Source of the DNA: Coptis chinensis | Lineage: Eukaryota; Streptophyta; Magnoliopsida; Ranunculales; Ranunculaceae | Reading direction: 5' to 3' | DNA length: 64,000 nt | Assembly (NCBI GenBank): GCA_015680905.1 | Contig: CM027378.1 | Location: 102,693,501-102,757,500 of the forward strand | Part shown: positions 9,921 through 21,739 of the stretch, piece after piece | How the letters are laid out: every line of letters starts with the position of its first letter | Position numbering within the stretch: the stretch's first letter is position 1 | Translations under genes and position numbers: made by a program | Notes under the pieces: generated by a model | Told to the model about the DNA's origin: nothing | Databases searched by the model: none | What the model saw: only the letters and a program-made list of their open reading frames with translations

Positions 9921-12900
9921 TTAGTTAGCTTATTTTGCATTAGAAGTGGTCACTGCTTTTACTTAACGATCTATTCTTTGTTATAGGAGTTGATCTTATT
10001 CCCCAAGGATGGAGTAGGAGGGGCCCAAACGTCCTACAGGAAGGTTATGGAACTGCAGCCGTCCTTCCCGAGCAAGGAATATATCTAGCAAAGATCTATA
10101 TATCGATTGCGTGCTCATTTTTTTTAGTAGCATGTATATTTCTTTGGAATGGATACATGGGCATCTTTGTGTATAGGCTGTAATCATCCGATAACAAGGT
10201 CGCTTAACCTACACAAGGAATTAATGCTGATTTTTTGTGATGTTAATCCTCACAATAATTTAGTTCATTTGAGGGTTGGCGCCTTTTTAACAACTTAATA
10301 AATATCTGATCATTTGTGAGGATTATCTTTATGGTGTAGAGATCATATTTACGAAAAATCAGCCTTTTGTTCCCTTTTTAGGTTTGTCAGTCAGCTCTGA
10401 GATGTACACTAAAATATAAAACGAGATGGTCATATAAATATAACATATATATTCCCATCTCCCACAAAAAAATTAATAGTGAACAAAATATTCACGAGTT
10501 TGTATTGTTGTCCAGTGACTTAATGGTTTATTTGCATCATGGATTTAAAAATATCTTTCACTTTACTTGGTTGTATACGATCAGTTTTGCCTTGCAACAG
10601 TTTTAGGCTGAAAATGTTAGGGTGAGCCATACCCCACTGGGATCTGTTATGATTGTCTTATGGTTATAATTATTTCTTTTTCAACCTTTTTTTGTTTTAT
10701 ATATATCGTGTAGTTCCTTTTAGTGGTAAAACATGCATTTCTTTACTTGAGAAAAGATGTAATTCTCGATGAGCAAGTTGCTTAGTTCGAGGTTACAACC
10801 TTTGAAGAATTTAGACTTTGGATTACACGACAAGGCTATCCCAAATACAGTTTTGAGACCTTAACCTTAGGTTCATCAAAGCTGCTACTCCTTAGAGAGG
10901 GTGTTTTACAAGATTTTGTGTAGCACTCTAACAAGAAAATTATCTCGTAAAGAAAATTGAAAGTAAGGATGGTATATGTCACGCAGATTGCTCTAAGGCA
11001 TTTGTTATCTCGCTTCATATAATACGTGTATGACATCATTTTTGCCTTTGATTTTAGGTGGGCTGCCGCTTTGTATTTTTGGCCCCTCGCATACTTATGT
11101 CGCAGTTGACTTCTGTTGTTGGAGGGTATGGATTCTTTTCAAATTAAACTAAGCGCATGCGAGACAGATTTGGGGTTTGATTCTTTTTAGTTAGGAAATG
11201 TTGGCGGGTTATCAAATCTTCGGTATTTATAATGTTATTCGGGTTTAGAATGTTCTCTCTTCACGGATGCTTACGGTGGGAGAACTACTTTTGTGGCTTG
11301 AGGAACTCCTATATCTGCTCCCATTGGGAAACGTGATGTATGACCGTGAGTTCTCATCCCAAGATAAACTCTTGACCATCTAAAAAGCCTCTTTACTTTT
11401 TCATCTGCATGAAGGCAACTGCAAAAGCCATTTTAATAGCACGAATTCAGATAGTTTGCCCCTTTTCTCTGTTTCTTTTTGGATGTATATATGTCATCTG
11501 GATGTTTTACAATCATGCTATAGTAAACTGAAATACACTTGGTATAAAACAACTAATGGAGAACAGAAAAAGTTAGTAGGGGTCATAATTTGAATCCCGA
11601 GTCTTTTAGATGTCTTTAATGATTGAAGATGGAGCCCCTACTCCTCAATCATGGCACTTCTCTAATTGTTAAATGTGAAATAATTGTTATAATTGTTTAC
11701 TTTATCAAATGTGAATAAGTTGTAGATACCTCGGCTACTTTCTTTAGCTCCCTCCCTTTATAATACATTATTAGCATGAAGTTATAGATATCATATGCCT
11801 AAAAATAATTCTTGGATAGATTTAAAATGCGCTCTACGATAAGTTAGTCGAATAAGGATATCATTTAAGTAAAGCACTTACTAGATAGATTAATTTAATA
11901 AATCTTCGATCGGTAAGTTAGTCGAATAAGTTTTTTTGCTATTGATAAGTCATTTTGGTTAATTACATGATTAAATTTTTCTCGGGCGTCACCTCCGGAT
12001 GGTTTTTTTTCGAGTCGGGATTCCTTGCTCTTTCTATGATTGCTATGGCATTCTCATTTTATCGAGATCGCCACGGCAAAAGGTGCAGGAGAATGTTCCA
12101 TGTTCCATGGAAGCCTTTTGTATCTTCCTGTATTTATGTCCGAGCTATTTAGTGCGACAAAGGAGCAAGCCTGCACCGTGACTAACCTGAATAGACTTGT
12201 CCTCAAAAACTATAAAGGCGAGACTGAGCACAATAAAGATGATAAGCAAAGGAAGGAGTCTTCGATGATTCATCCATGCATCGTCCGCCCGATTAAGCGT
12301 CAATCCGTCGCTCCATTTCCTTTCTTGCCGGCTCTGTATTTGCTGATTCGACATGCAAATATATGATATTGTGGACCCTCGCATTTTCCAAAGCCCAAAC
12401 TGAATAAAAGGTCCTTTGTCTCAAGGTGTTGGTGCCTTCAAAGGTTTTTATTTTACGCCGTTTATTTTGTTTTATGAGAATCGATCAAGATTTAGTTGTA
12501 TCATCGGTTGATGTATATATACATTGTATAACCCTTTGAATAAAAATAAAGATAAACCCATTTCAGTTATTTAGTCATTTCTGGATCCCTTTGTTCCCGA
12601 TTGTTTTGTGACAATTATTAACTTTTCTGTGGACACAAAGTCTATGTCACCGGATAGCTTCATTCGTTGGGGCATCATCCCGATTGGATGTGACATGTGA
12701 GGAACCATTTTTTTTGCAATTTGAGGGTTTTAGGCGATTGGTGTTAGAGGGCGGCACTGATTGTGAAGCGGAGTGCTCAACATGGTTTCAAGATAGGCTT
12801 ATAATGACCGATGTCCTTATCGATTGACTTTTGATTGTCACTTGATTAACGAGAATGAAATTGATCATTCTAGCCAACTAGATTTTGAAGTCGATATGAG

Positions 12901-14111
12901 CTTAACGTGCGGATTTTTTGTAAGAAAAATACACTACGTAAATACACTTAAAAGTAAAATCAGTCGATCGGGTTGATTTTTGTGATGTATTTACATATGA
13001 AAGGACTACTTCTACCCTTTAATGTGGCTCTATCCCGTCGCCCGGATTTCATAATGAGATGGACACCATGGATGATCTCGAGGCAATACCAACTTAGTGT
13101 GAACTATTTTCCTTGATCAAATATTCAAATTTATTAAGTACTACACCCTATCACGGTAACTCTTTCCAAGATAGATAGGTGGGGGCAATAGCAACATGTA
13201 ACAAACACGGAGCCACAAGCCATGCAGTTCGTTTACAAACAAACAAACAAGTAGGCGATATATGATATCCGAGAGCAAGTATTTTTAGTTTTGTCGCCAT
13301 GACCCACGCGACATTAGAGACAACGAATTGCGAGTTCTTGCTATTGTACTCTAAAGGTCGAGACAGTTTTTCCCACTTTGGAATTTTGGCGTCGAGATAG
13401 CTAGATTAAGGTATGGTTACGTTTCAATTTCAAGTACCTATGATGATGGCTGTCAATGGCTTAGTCCGGTTTTCTGTCACAATTTTTGGTCTCCCAGCTA
13501 TCCATCCAATAGGAGAAGAGCAATTATTGACTCAAGAAAATTAAATTTTCTTAATAATTCCTTAAAATAGCGGATAACTTAGCATATAGGAAAGGAAAAA
13601 AAGTAACACCACGAAACTCCTTATGGTTTCGCCCTACACATGCAACTGCTAAACAACAACCGCGTGGTTATCTTTGATCGAACTGATTTTGACCTGTCAA
13701 ATATTTCGTTGCCCAATGGCAAGTGTCGAAATGATTCTAATGAAAAGGCAATTATCATATATCTACTTTAATTTATAACCAACGCCAAATGCATTCATGG
13801 GATTGATGCTACAATATAATCGCCAAGTTAGGTCCAAATTTATTTTGGAGAAAGCTAAGGTAGGACTCTCATCTAGATTTGAAATTGACATCGATTTGTC
13901 TTTTCGCCATCGCTGATGTAGCCTGATATATGTATGCGTTTTACACTTACTAGATCAAGGTTTGAGAGCTTGCAATCCCCTTCAAAAAATATTAGAAAAA
14001 CATAAACCCTTCAAACAAAGTATGCAATGAATCATTAGATATCAATATACATATATTATTTATTCAAGTGGACTTTAGGTTTTTGAGTAATTAGCTATCT
14101 ATGTAGCAAGT
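9921..14111. other. Helitron interior without recognised genes
   Basis: Short open stretches occur at about 9987-10180 and 11955-12366 but none is recognised. AAGTTAGTCGAATAAG appears twice (about 11840 and 11914). GC content around 12.0-13.4 kb seems somewhat higher than in the rest, perhaps from captured DNA of unknown origin. Confidence 0.4.
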
Positions 14112-14139
14112 CCGGCCATAGGCCGGGCCAAATGGCTAG

Positions 14140-14357
14140 TAGCGAAAGAAGCAGGGTACCCAAAGAAGTAATTGGCCTCTCTCTTTTAGAGTTTTAGATG
14201 CGCCAGAACTTTCAAAGATTGAATCATTTGCTGAGTTAATGCTTGCTCGGAGTAAGTTTGATGGTTTGACGACTGAGAATTTTCTGGATGGTTTTGCTTT
14301 GATTAAGTTGATACAGCCTTTGGTTACTGAAGTTCTCCAGGTTGACGATGTTTGAAA
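14140..14357 (+). pseudogene. Coding-like remnant right of the Helitron
   Basis: Continues the reading frame cut at 8487 (AKEAGYPKK). After a short GTAATT...CTCTTTTAG stretch it reads VLDAPELSKIESFAELMLAR, then SKFDGLTTENFLDGFALIKL and IQPLVTEVLQVDDV before a stop. The composition is that of a conserved protein with amphipathic helices. I do not recognise the family. The 22-base gap has intron-like borders but is too short to be a working intron, so internal deletion is possible. Confidence 0.5.
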
Positions 14358-14886
14358 GTCAGAGTGTCTTTTGTGGTCACATCCAAGAATAGTTGGAAAA
14401 AAAAAACAAAAAAAACATAGACCCAATGCACGGTGCTGATATGTATAGGTTGGAGTATTGGATGGCATGCACTTTGTGGAAAAGAAGGATAAGAGATTAA
14501 GAGACCTCTAAGAGAAATGGGTCATTTTCTTCCTACTAAAAGGTTCCAGACTTTATACTACTGAGATCAGAAAACAATGCAGCCACCACTTGGTGCGTCT
14601 TGACTTCTAAAATATTAGTTGATAGAGCAGTCGCCACTATATATCCACTATCTCAATGAAAGCTTATAATATGTCATCTCTAGCTTGATTATCTCTCATA
14701 AATTGGTTCTTTTAGTTCCCCAACAATGAAACAATGCAACCCACACCCACTGTAGTTTGTTCTTCACAATGTATGATGCCCAAATTCTAACTAAACAAAT
14801 AGTTTATTAGATCCCATCCACATTAAGTACTCCCAAAACAAACATATTTTCTTATTCACCTGGCTTCATTTTGTAATCAAATCACA

Positions 14887-14915
14887 CTAGATTTCGAACC
14901 CATCCTACGAACGGG
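14887..14915 (-). mobile_element. Helitron 3' terminus (minus strand)
   Basis: On the minus strand the hairpin CCCGTTCGTAGGATGGG (one G-T pair, 14899-14915) is followed after eight bases by CTAG (14887-14890) and then T. This is a Helitron-type 3' end. The element would extend to higher coordinates. The GH9, HSP90 and pectin methylesterase fragments at 19-25 kb are on the same strand and may be its cargo. The 5' end is not fixed. Confidence 0.6.
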
Positions 14916-17900
14916 ATTACGTTTAATGATATTGATTAGAAAAGGTTCAATTATTATTAGTTCATTAATTAATTATCATTAACATAATTTTATTTGAATT
15001 TATCATGCAATGTAATTTTTTTAAAAAAAATCAATATATACATGAGTATAAAGTGTTTTTTTTTTTTTTTTTTAAATGTAGCATAATTATAATTATAATG
15101 TAGCATTTAGACATATTACATATATATTGAATTTAGGAATGAATAAATAGATTAGTTTCTTTATGATGAAATCTTGTTGTCTTTCTTGTATACTTATAAT
15201 ATATAAGGAGTATCCTTTTTTGTTTTTGAAAGACTCCAAACTCTCCATTCACTTAAAGCTCTTGTTAGGTTTTCTACTTTAACGGGTCTGTTGTTGCAAT
15301 TGGATCATTTTATCAAGCGCCTGTGTCTTTATACTATTTATAATCCCTATACTATATTCATTATGTACCTCAAGAAGTGCTACAATCTGCCTTCTCATCC
15401 TCATAGCATTAGAGTTAAATTAGTTGTACACAGATTTGAGTTCTGAGCAATGTATATGAAATTCTTAGTTTATGGAAACCAAGGGCATTTATGCATTGAA
15501 AAAAGCAAATATGTAAGCATCGCTGGTCTTCTATTTTCATGTCCATGTTGGTGGCATATACATCCTTTTTGCCATGGGTTAACCTGGATGACGCATACAT
15601 TGAACTACAATTGCTTAAAATACAGTATTCAGAATCAGTCTAAACTTTTACAACATTTATTGTACTACAGAAACTCATATATGGGATTATCATTCCATTT
15701 CTGACAGAGTTTAACTTATTCATATGAAATTCATATATAGGAATAAGTTAATCTCTCTAGTTATGCCTGATTAATGAAAATACATTTTTTTTTTTTTTTT
15801 GAAATATTTAGAGGGTTAAGACAGACTCACACCAAAGTCTTACAATGCTCGAATGCTCATCAACCTCAAAGGGAACCTAGCCTGTAGGCTTTTGCCAATG
15901 CACCCATTTTGAGGAGACCCAACAACCTCCACCTTGTCCATGAAGACTTACTTTCACTCTTCGGTCCACCTAGAAAATGCATTGTTGCCTAGAAGTCTAA
16001 CGCCTTCTAAAGCTCTGGGCAATCAAAAAGATATACAACAAGTTAGCTAAGCTAGATATATAAATAGATGCATAGGAATCAAAATGAGAAAGTTAGTTTA
16101 AGGTACATAGTGAAATCTCTACATACTATATGCTAATGTTGCAATGCTTAATTAAGATTTGGTTATTTTGGTTATTTGTTTTTAATTTTTAATGTTGTGA
16201 TTGGTCCAAAGCAAGGAACAAAATATTGCCGATATATCCGATATATATCAGTTTTTTGGTACACCGACATCGATATATTCAATATATATCCACCAAATAT
16301 TGAATTCTTTTTTTTCCCGATATATATCAGAATTTCCGATATAATGATATATATCGACCGATATATACGATATATATAATATAAATTGTTGACTTTGACC
16401 GATATTGTTGACTTTGACCTATATATTGTCGATATTTCGATATAATCAACGATATTTCCGATATATCGACATACAAAACAAAATTTTGACTGGTCACAAA
16501 AAAACTAGATATATCCGATATTTTCGATATATATTGGTTTTGGGTACACCGATATATTCATCGAATTTGATATTTTGATAATTGGTCCAAAGTTCTAAAA
16601 TTCAACTATATATTTTCTTATGACTCCAAATGCCAATAAAAAGCCAAGAAGGTGATTGTCAAGCTACAACCCCATAAAACCCATGACACCATGAATTGGT
16701 GAAAATAATAACATTATCACAATGGCTTAGAGAACATACTGCAAAGATAAAGAACTGGCGAGATTCTGAGTACCCATAGAAAACCCCATTTATGTGATTG
16801 TCAACTTAATGCCAAGTTGCCAACTAACACAAACAAAACAAAAATGACAAAATAAAGTTTGGCATGTATGCAATGGGTAAGAGAACTTAACATAACACAA
16901 AGGTAAAGAATATGCGACTTACAATAGTAATTAATCATCAAACATTTAACTGTTTGATTTCAACGGTAACAAAGGCATCACAAAGTCTGCTGCTGATAAA
17001 AAAGAGAGAATTGGAAGAATTTGATTGATGTTAACTACGAATATAAACCTTTAGTTACACATTAATACAATGTGTTTATTACAATTTGATATATTATATG
17101 CACTCCTCGCATGCAACTTACTTTTGGAATCTTCATTAGTTTGTCTAAAATATCATAACGCAGAGTTAAATCACAAAAAATTAAACATAAATATACAATT
17201 AGCAAATTTAGAAGTCATCAATCTCAACTTTCTGATGTCAATTTTAAATGACATTAGAAAAATAGTGTATCACATGACTAAAAACTTTGATGGATTCTTA
17301 CCTAATGGAGCTCATTCTCAACATTTTCAGAATGAATCTTTAGCAAGGCAGATTAAGAATTTAGAGAAGGTCTCTGAAGATAATGATAGTCCTTGTTTAG
17401 ATGGGAGATTTTGAAAATGGAGTGATCGCTACAGAGGGAGAGAGAATAGCGTTTTTAGGGTTCTAAAAATCCTTCATGGAGACATTTATAGAATTCAGGT
17501 ACAAATTAACAATTACATATACATTCAACTCCATTAAGAGTAACATAAATGACTTTCAAATTCTAACCACTTGTAAACAACAAACATTTACCAATTCAGA
17601 AAGGACTTCCAGGATCACCACTAAGCACGCTAGGTTCCTTGCTTAAGGGCAGATTGATACTTAGAAATATTAGTCCTCAAATGTCACATAGGCCTTTGCA
17701 TTATGGAACACCTAGTAACAATATTATGACTGAAACAAATGAGAATAAATCATTAGGAATAAAAATGGGCATAAAGACTTTGAGAATGAGCAACACCGCG
17801 AAGAGTCTAGTGTAAAACTTTCTACATAATCATATTATAAATTAAAAGTGAGATATTAAACTACAACATCATCAAGACCACTATCAATGATGAATTCAGT

Positions 17901-19100
17901 ACTTCTGTCAACTAAATGCTTGATGGTTTTCAAGGCCAATAGTTATTATTTTGTAACAAAGGACTCTAATTCCACAAAATGCAAGATCCCACTTCTCAAA
18001 TCTACCAAATAAGCACTAACAACAACCCAAAAGGCAAATTGACAAAGTGCGACTTTTTAAAACTTAAACTGACTTGTTATTCTGATCTAGACCACCGACA
18101 ACAGCACCAATCAAGATGTTAGGATTAGGATTAGATGAATAGAAAAATGGTTAAAATCCACCATCGCATCCTATAGTTTGTGGGTGGCTTATTAAGGAGG
18201 GCAAAGAGGATCCCCTGTGGTGAAATCTCCGTGGGAAGTCTGGTCCATAACCTACCATATATGACATCCTTAAGGGGTTCTCACCAAGAATATAGTCAAC
18301 TTGCACATGACATAACAATGGTTAGTCTTAAATTCATGCACCAAGTACCAATAATATGTATACATGCGTTTGCGTATGCCTTCTTTAAGTATACACAAAC
18401 ATATGTAAGTACGACATGCCTGCCTCTTTGCCAGGTTCCTTAGGGTGCTTGGTGTGACCAACATGTTCCCGCAATTAAAAGTTCAGCGTGTAGAGAGCAT
18501 GTATTTTGCATATGTATCGAGTAAGAAGGTTAGGTTATCGATGTAACATATTGAAGATTGCTTTGACTTAGTTTGTACATGAGACTCCCTGCAATTCAGA
18601 TCATTTTATCATTAGCTAGTTATTGGATGGAAATTACTAAGAGCAGTGGACTACATATAACTTGTTTTAAGGGCCTATGTTCTCTCTTAAAGAACAATAA
18701 TTACACCTTGTTTCGATTTTTTTGCTCCGTTGTTTTGGTCTCTAAGTGCCAAACTTGTATTAGTTTTGAATTGTTGGAACCATTTTAGTGGTATCTGAGC
18801 ACTGATCAGTGATGTTCAATCCAATTTCCAAATTGTGATAATGCAATGACCTTTTATACCTCTGATGTATGTTTGCTTGTAGAGGGAGAGTTCGGTAGAA
18901 TTTTGCACATGAAATCTTCGGCTTGCAGTTTGTATTGCTCAAAGGACTTGTCCTTACTCAACAAAGCTCGGTAAATCCAATCAAAGAAATATGAAAACTG
19001 TTAGATCGATGATTCTTTAGCTAGCTTCCTATTAAGACACATTTCACTTTCATATCACAATAGTATGTATGATATGTTTTTCTATTTTTCTTGAAACTTA
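14916..19100. other. AT-rich stretch, no gene recognised
   Basis: Contains T-runs at 15057-15073 and 15786-15802 and a CGATATAT-rich block at 16220-16570. The segment at 15803-16050, after a T-run, may be a retroposon remnant. ORFs here lack protein-like composition. Confidence 0.4.
16220..16570. repeat. GATATATC-rich palindromic block
   Basis: Dense variants of CGATATAT/ATATATCG, many self-complementary, plus two near-copies of TTGACTTTGACC (16390 and 16408). The phrase GGTACACCGAYAT occurs at 16258 and GGGTACACCGATAT at about 16540. Probably a decayed low-complexity element. Confidence 0.5.
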
Positions 19101-19101
19101 C

Positions 19102-20297
19102 TCTTGATAGAAGAACACTTGCTCCAGCAAATTTGTTATCCCAACTAAAGATATCAGTTTCGTCAATACCCCCTAATGATTTCAATAGATTGAGATAAGA
19201 AACATCATTTGTTGCCCTTGGCAGCCAAGCAGCTCCCCATATTAGCTCATCCTTGTAATTTAAACAATCAAAAATGTTAACCATAAGAGAACAATCGTTT
19301 ATGCTTCAAAGAAAAGTGGTAATATATTGTCATTTACGTTGGGATTTTAATCATTTGTAATAGAAATAAGATCATTTTTTCAGTTAGTGCCCCTTTACTC
19401 AATGTTAATGTTAAAAGTTCTTTCTTTTAGACCATATGCCTTTAGTGGAATGAAAATTTAAACAATTACCTAATATAAATATTGACAAAATATGTTAAAT
19501 ACATATAAACTTCTTACCTTGTATCCCGAATATGAGCAGTAAAACGGGTACACAGTTGAACCAAGTGAGTCACTATATGCACCTCTGTACTGCAATGCGA
19601 CTACAGAAACAGAGTAGACACTTCGAACTGTGTCCATGTCCTCTGGCCGCTCCTAACACTTGTGATCAGCATTAGGATCACCAACTCCTACATAAAGCTT
19701 GCTTGGAGTAGCTGTACGACACTTGAGAAGGTAGTCTATTGCCCACCGAATGGCACCTCTAGCATTCCTAACTAGCTCCCCAGGCGCCCACCATATTCCA
19801 ATGTACTCCATGACAACTTAGTAGTTGTGAATGACATGGGGAAGTTGAACTTAACATTGTCTCCAGCATAATAGTAACCACCTCTTATATCAACCTAAAT
19901 ATCCAGCAGAGAAGATGTTAGAGATACAATGTCTAGCAACAACACTCTCCGCATAAACTGAATATTTAGTACAAAGACAATGTGGAAGGAAACTCGTGAT
20001 TTTAAGCAATAAGCACTGAATGCATGATATTACTAAGGGAGAACCGGAGAAGTAAACAAAAACAGCAACACAATGACGTACATGTGCAGCCAAGCCATCA
20101 AATATTCTGGAATTGGACCTCCATGTGAGTTCTTGATCTAGGGGAAGGTTTCCAGACCTTTGTCCCTGAAAAAATAAGATAACTTTGGATAGAGCATCCT
20201 CGTATTTGGGATACCCATCAATCTGAACACCAAAGAAGAAAACAAATAAAAGTAGGAAGAAGAGAGACTTGGAAGTTCCCCTTCTTCCCTCATCCAT
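19102..20297 (-). pseudogene. Glycoside hydrolase family 9 endoglucanase pseudogene, 5' part
   Basis: Exon 1 (20297-20082) starts MDEGRRG, has a signal-peptide-like [13 protein letters not shown], then [20 protein letters not shown]. Exon 2 (19894-19518) has [44 protein letters not shown] and FYCSYSGYK. Exon 3 (19251-19102) has [20 protein letters not shown] and [16 protein letters not shown]. All junctions keep GT-AG (GTACGT, GTAAGA, GTAAGT). Plant GH9 enzymes cut beta-1,4-glucan in the cell wall. Lesions: the family DAGD motif is YAGD, losing one catalytic Asp; a frameshift near 19779; a TAG at 19653-19655 in place of the Trp of C-W-ERPED; and loss of about 45 residues before YRGAYSDSLGS. 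The C-terminal half is missing. Likely captured cargo. Confidence 0.9.
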
Positions 20298-21264
20298 TGG
20301 TAATATAGTTTTTTTCCCGCTAAATAGGTAATACAATTAGTACTTTAGGTACATAGCAGGATCCAACTATGATGCTTATATATAGAAAAGTTGGGAATCC
20401 CAATCACTAATGCAAAATCAAGTTTTTTACTCAAAAACATCCTTTCTCTTGCGTTTGGAACTATTCTTATTAATGGATGAAATATTAATCAAGCAAACCT
20501 CTTTAATCAGCCCCAAGTTGGTAAAAACATATAAATGTTTCATGTGCTCATGCATCAAGTTTCATAGGTCATTGGACATTGCATAGTCTCCTTATACTAC
20601 TATATAGAGTCAATGTTGAATATAGAATCACCCAAGGATCTTTAAGAGTTTCAGTAGCAACCATATGGTTCTTAGCAATAAGGATTAACAATTGAAAACC
20701 AATTACATCAATCTAAACCTTGTTAAGTACATAAAGCAGCAAGCCGGCCATATGGTTCTTGGCAATAAGGACTAACAATGGAAAGCCAAGTACATCAATT
20801 CTGAAGAGCTATGGTACCTTAGTTTTCTACTGTTGAAATGATGCAGCTAGATTGATCAAAGAACGTACTATGTGGGCTTTCAACCCCGTTCAAAGGGCCT
20901 TCTTTACAGTTATTTAATGTATAAGATTAATGCACAATTTATTTATTGGGTGTTGGGTACCTCCTGGTCCTAATACTTCTAATGGAATTGCTCTTGATCA
21001 CTAACTGATGTATCTGCAGATAATGTTGAAACTCAATAACATGAGTCAACCACTTCCACATATAGTAGTTAATACCTTCCACCATCTCCAAACCATATGG
21101 GTGGTGCAGTGGACACATCCCACAATATTGTGTTTAACATTTTACATATATACAAAAAGAAAAAAATAATAATAATAATAATAATAAATGATAGGCCTAA
21201 CTTAACGCATTTTAATAACATGGGTTGAATATCTATCATAGACTTATAGGTTCAAAAAGCTTAC

Positions 21265-21345
21265 CTGATTCATTTGCATTGAATGAGAATGACACTTCAG
21301 AATCTTCCTTTGCCATTGCACCCCATGGATCAGTATAATTGAATT
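21265..21345 (-). pseudogene. Unrecognised exon-like fragment
   Basis: Reads KFNYTDPWGAMAKEDSEVSF then SFNANES in an open frame ending at a good donor, CAG|GTAAGC (21265/21264). The upstream border is unclear. The family is not recognised. It lies between the GH9 and HSP90 fragments on the same strand, which suggests another captured piece. Confidence 0.4.
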
Positions 21346-21626
21346 TCAAAAAAAATCTTATGTAGTAATAGTTTCTCTTTCCTATCTCTTCTTGACAATT
21401 ACCTACATTCTCAAATTAAAAATTTGCTAACGGTGTTATGCACTCATTCTTCTAATTTTTATTTTGGAAAATACAACATGTAACGGGATTATGGATTAGA
21501 ATAGAATACATCTTAGAATTCTTTGACACCAATGAACCAACATTGTAGTTCATCTCAGAATTCTATAAGAGAATTTTGTTTTTTCAAAATGGAAAAAATA
21601 GATATATAAATTGATTAGTTACCTAC

Positions 21627-21735
21627 CTGAAATTCCAGATTTTGCAATGGTTCTTTGGTTCTTGACCTCTTTTGTCATTCCAATACCGCGATCATAAATG
21701 GAAAGAATTTTCTTTTCTTTGTCAAATTCCATCTA
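21627..21735 (-). pseudogene. HSP90/GRP94-like N-terminal exon fragment
   Basis: Reads EFDKEKKILSIYDRGIGMTK then EVKNQRTIAKSGIS, ending at donor CAG|GTAGGT. DRGIGMTK followed by TIAKSG is the ATP-binding region of the HSP90 family. DKEKKILSI points to the endoplasmic GRP94/HSP90.7 (SHEPHERD) type rather than cytosolic HSP90. Residues normally between GMTKED and GTIAKSG are partly lost or changed. Only about 36 residues remain of a protein of about 800. It is an isolated fragment, same strand as the GH9 pieces. Confidence 0.75.
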
Positions 21736-21739
21736 CATC

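Larger units (their letters stand above)
8488..14139 (+). mobile_element. Non-autonomous Helitron, 5.65 kb, copy 1
   Basis: The 5' end is TCAAAGACCATTAATACTGA preceded by A (8487). The 3' end is CTAG (14136-14139) followed by T. The hairpin CCGGCC-ATA-GGCCGG (14112-14126) stands 9 bases before CTAG. These are the classic Helitron hallmarks: insertion between A and T, 5' TC, 3' hairpin plus CTRR, no terminal inverted repeats or target duplication. The first 52 bases are identical to the 5' end of the copy at 51813-56533. No Rep/helicase is seen, so it depends on an autonomous partner. It carries an FtsHi-like gene fragment on its own strand. The coding frame of the host DNA joins across the borders. 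Confidence 0.85.

Noticed and set aside
12040..12384. Genes on either strand at 12.0-12.4 kb
   Set aside because: Overlapping frames on both strands with no recognisable domains. Left as unassigned Helitron interior.
16220..16570. Terminal inverted repeats of a DNA transposon
   Set aside because: The palindromes are short GATATATC variants spread evenly, with no sharp borders or target duplication.
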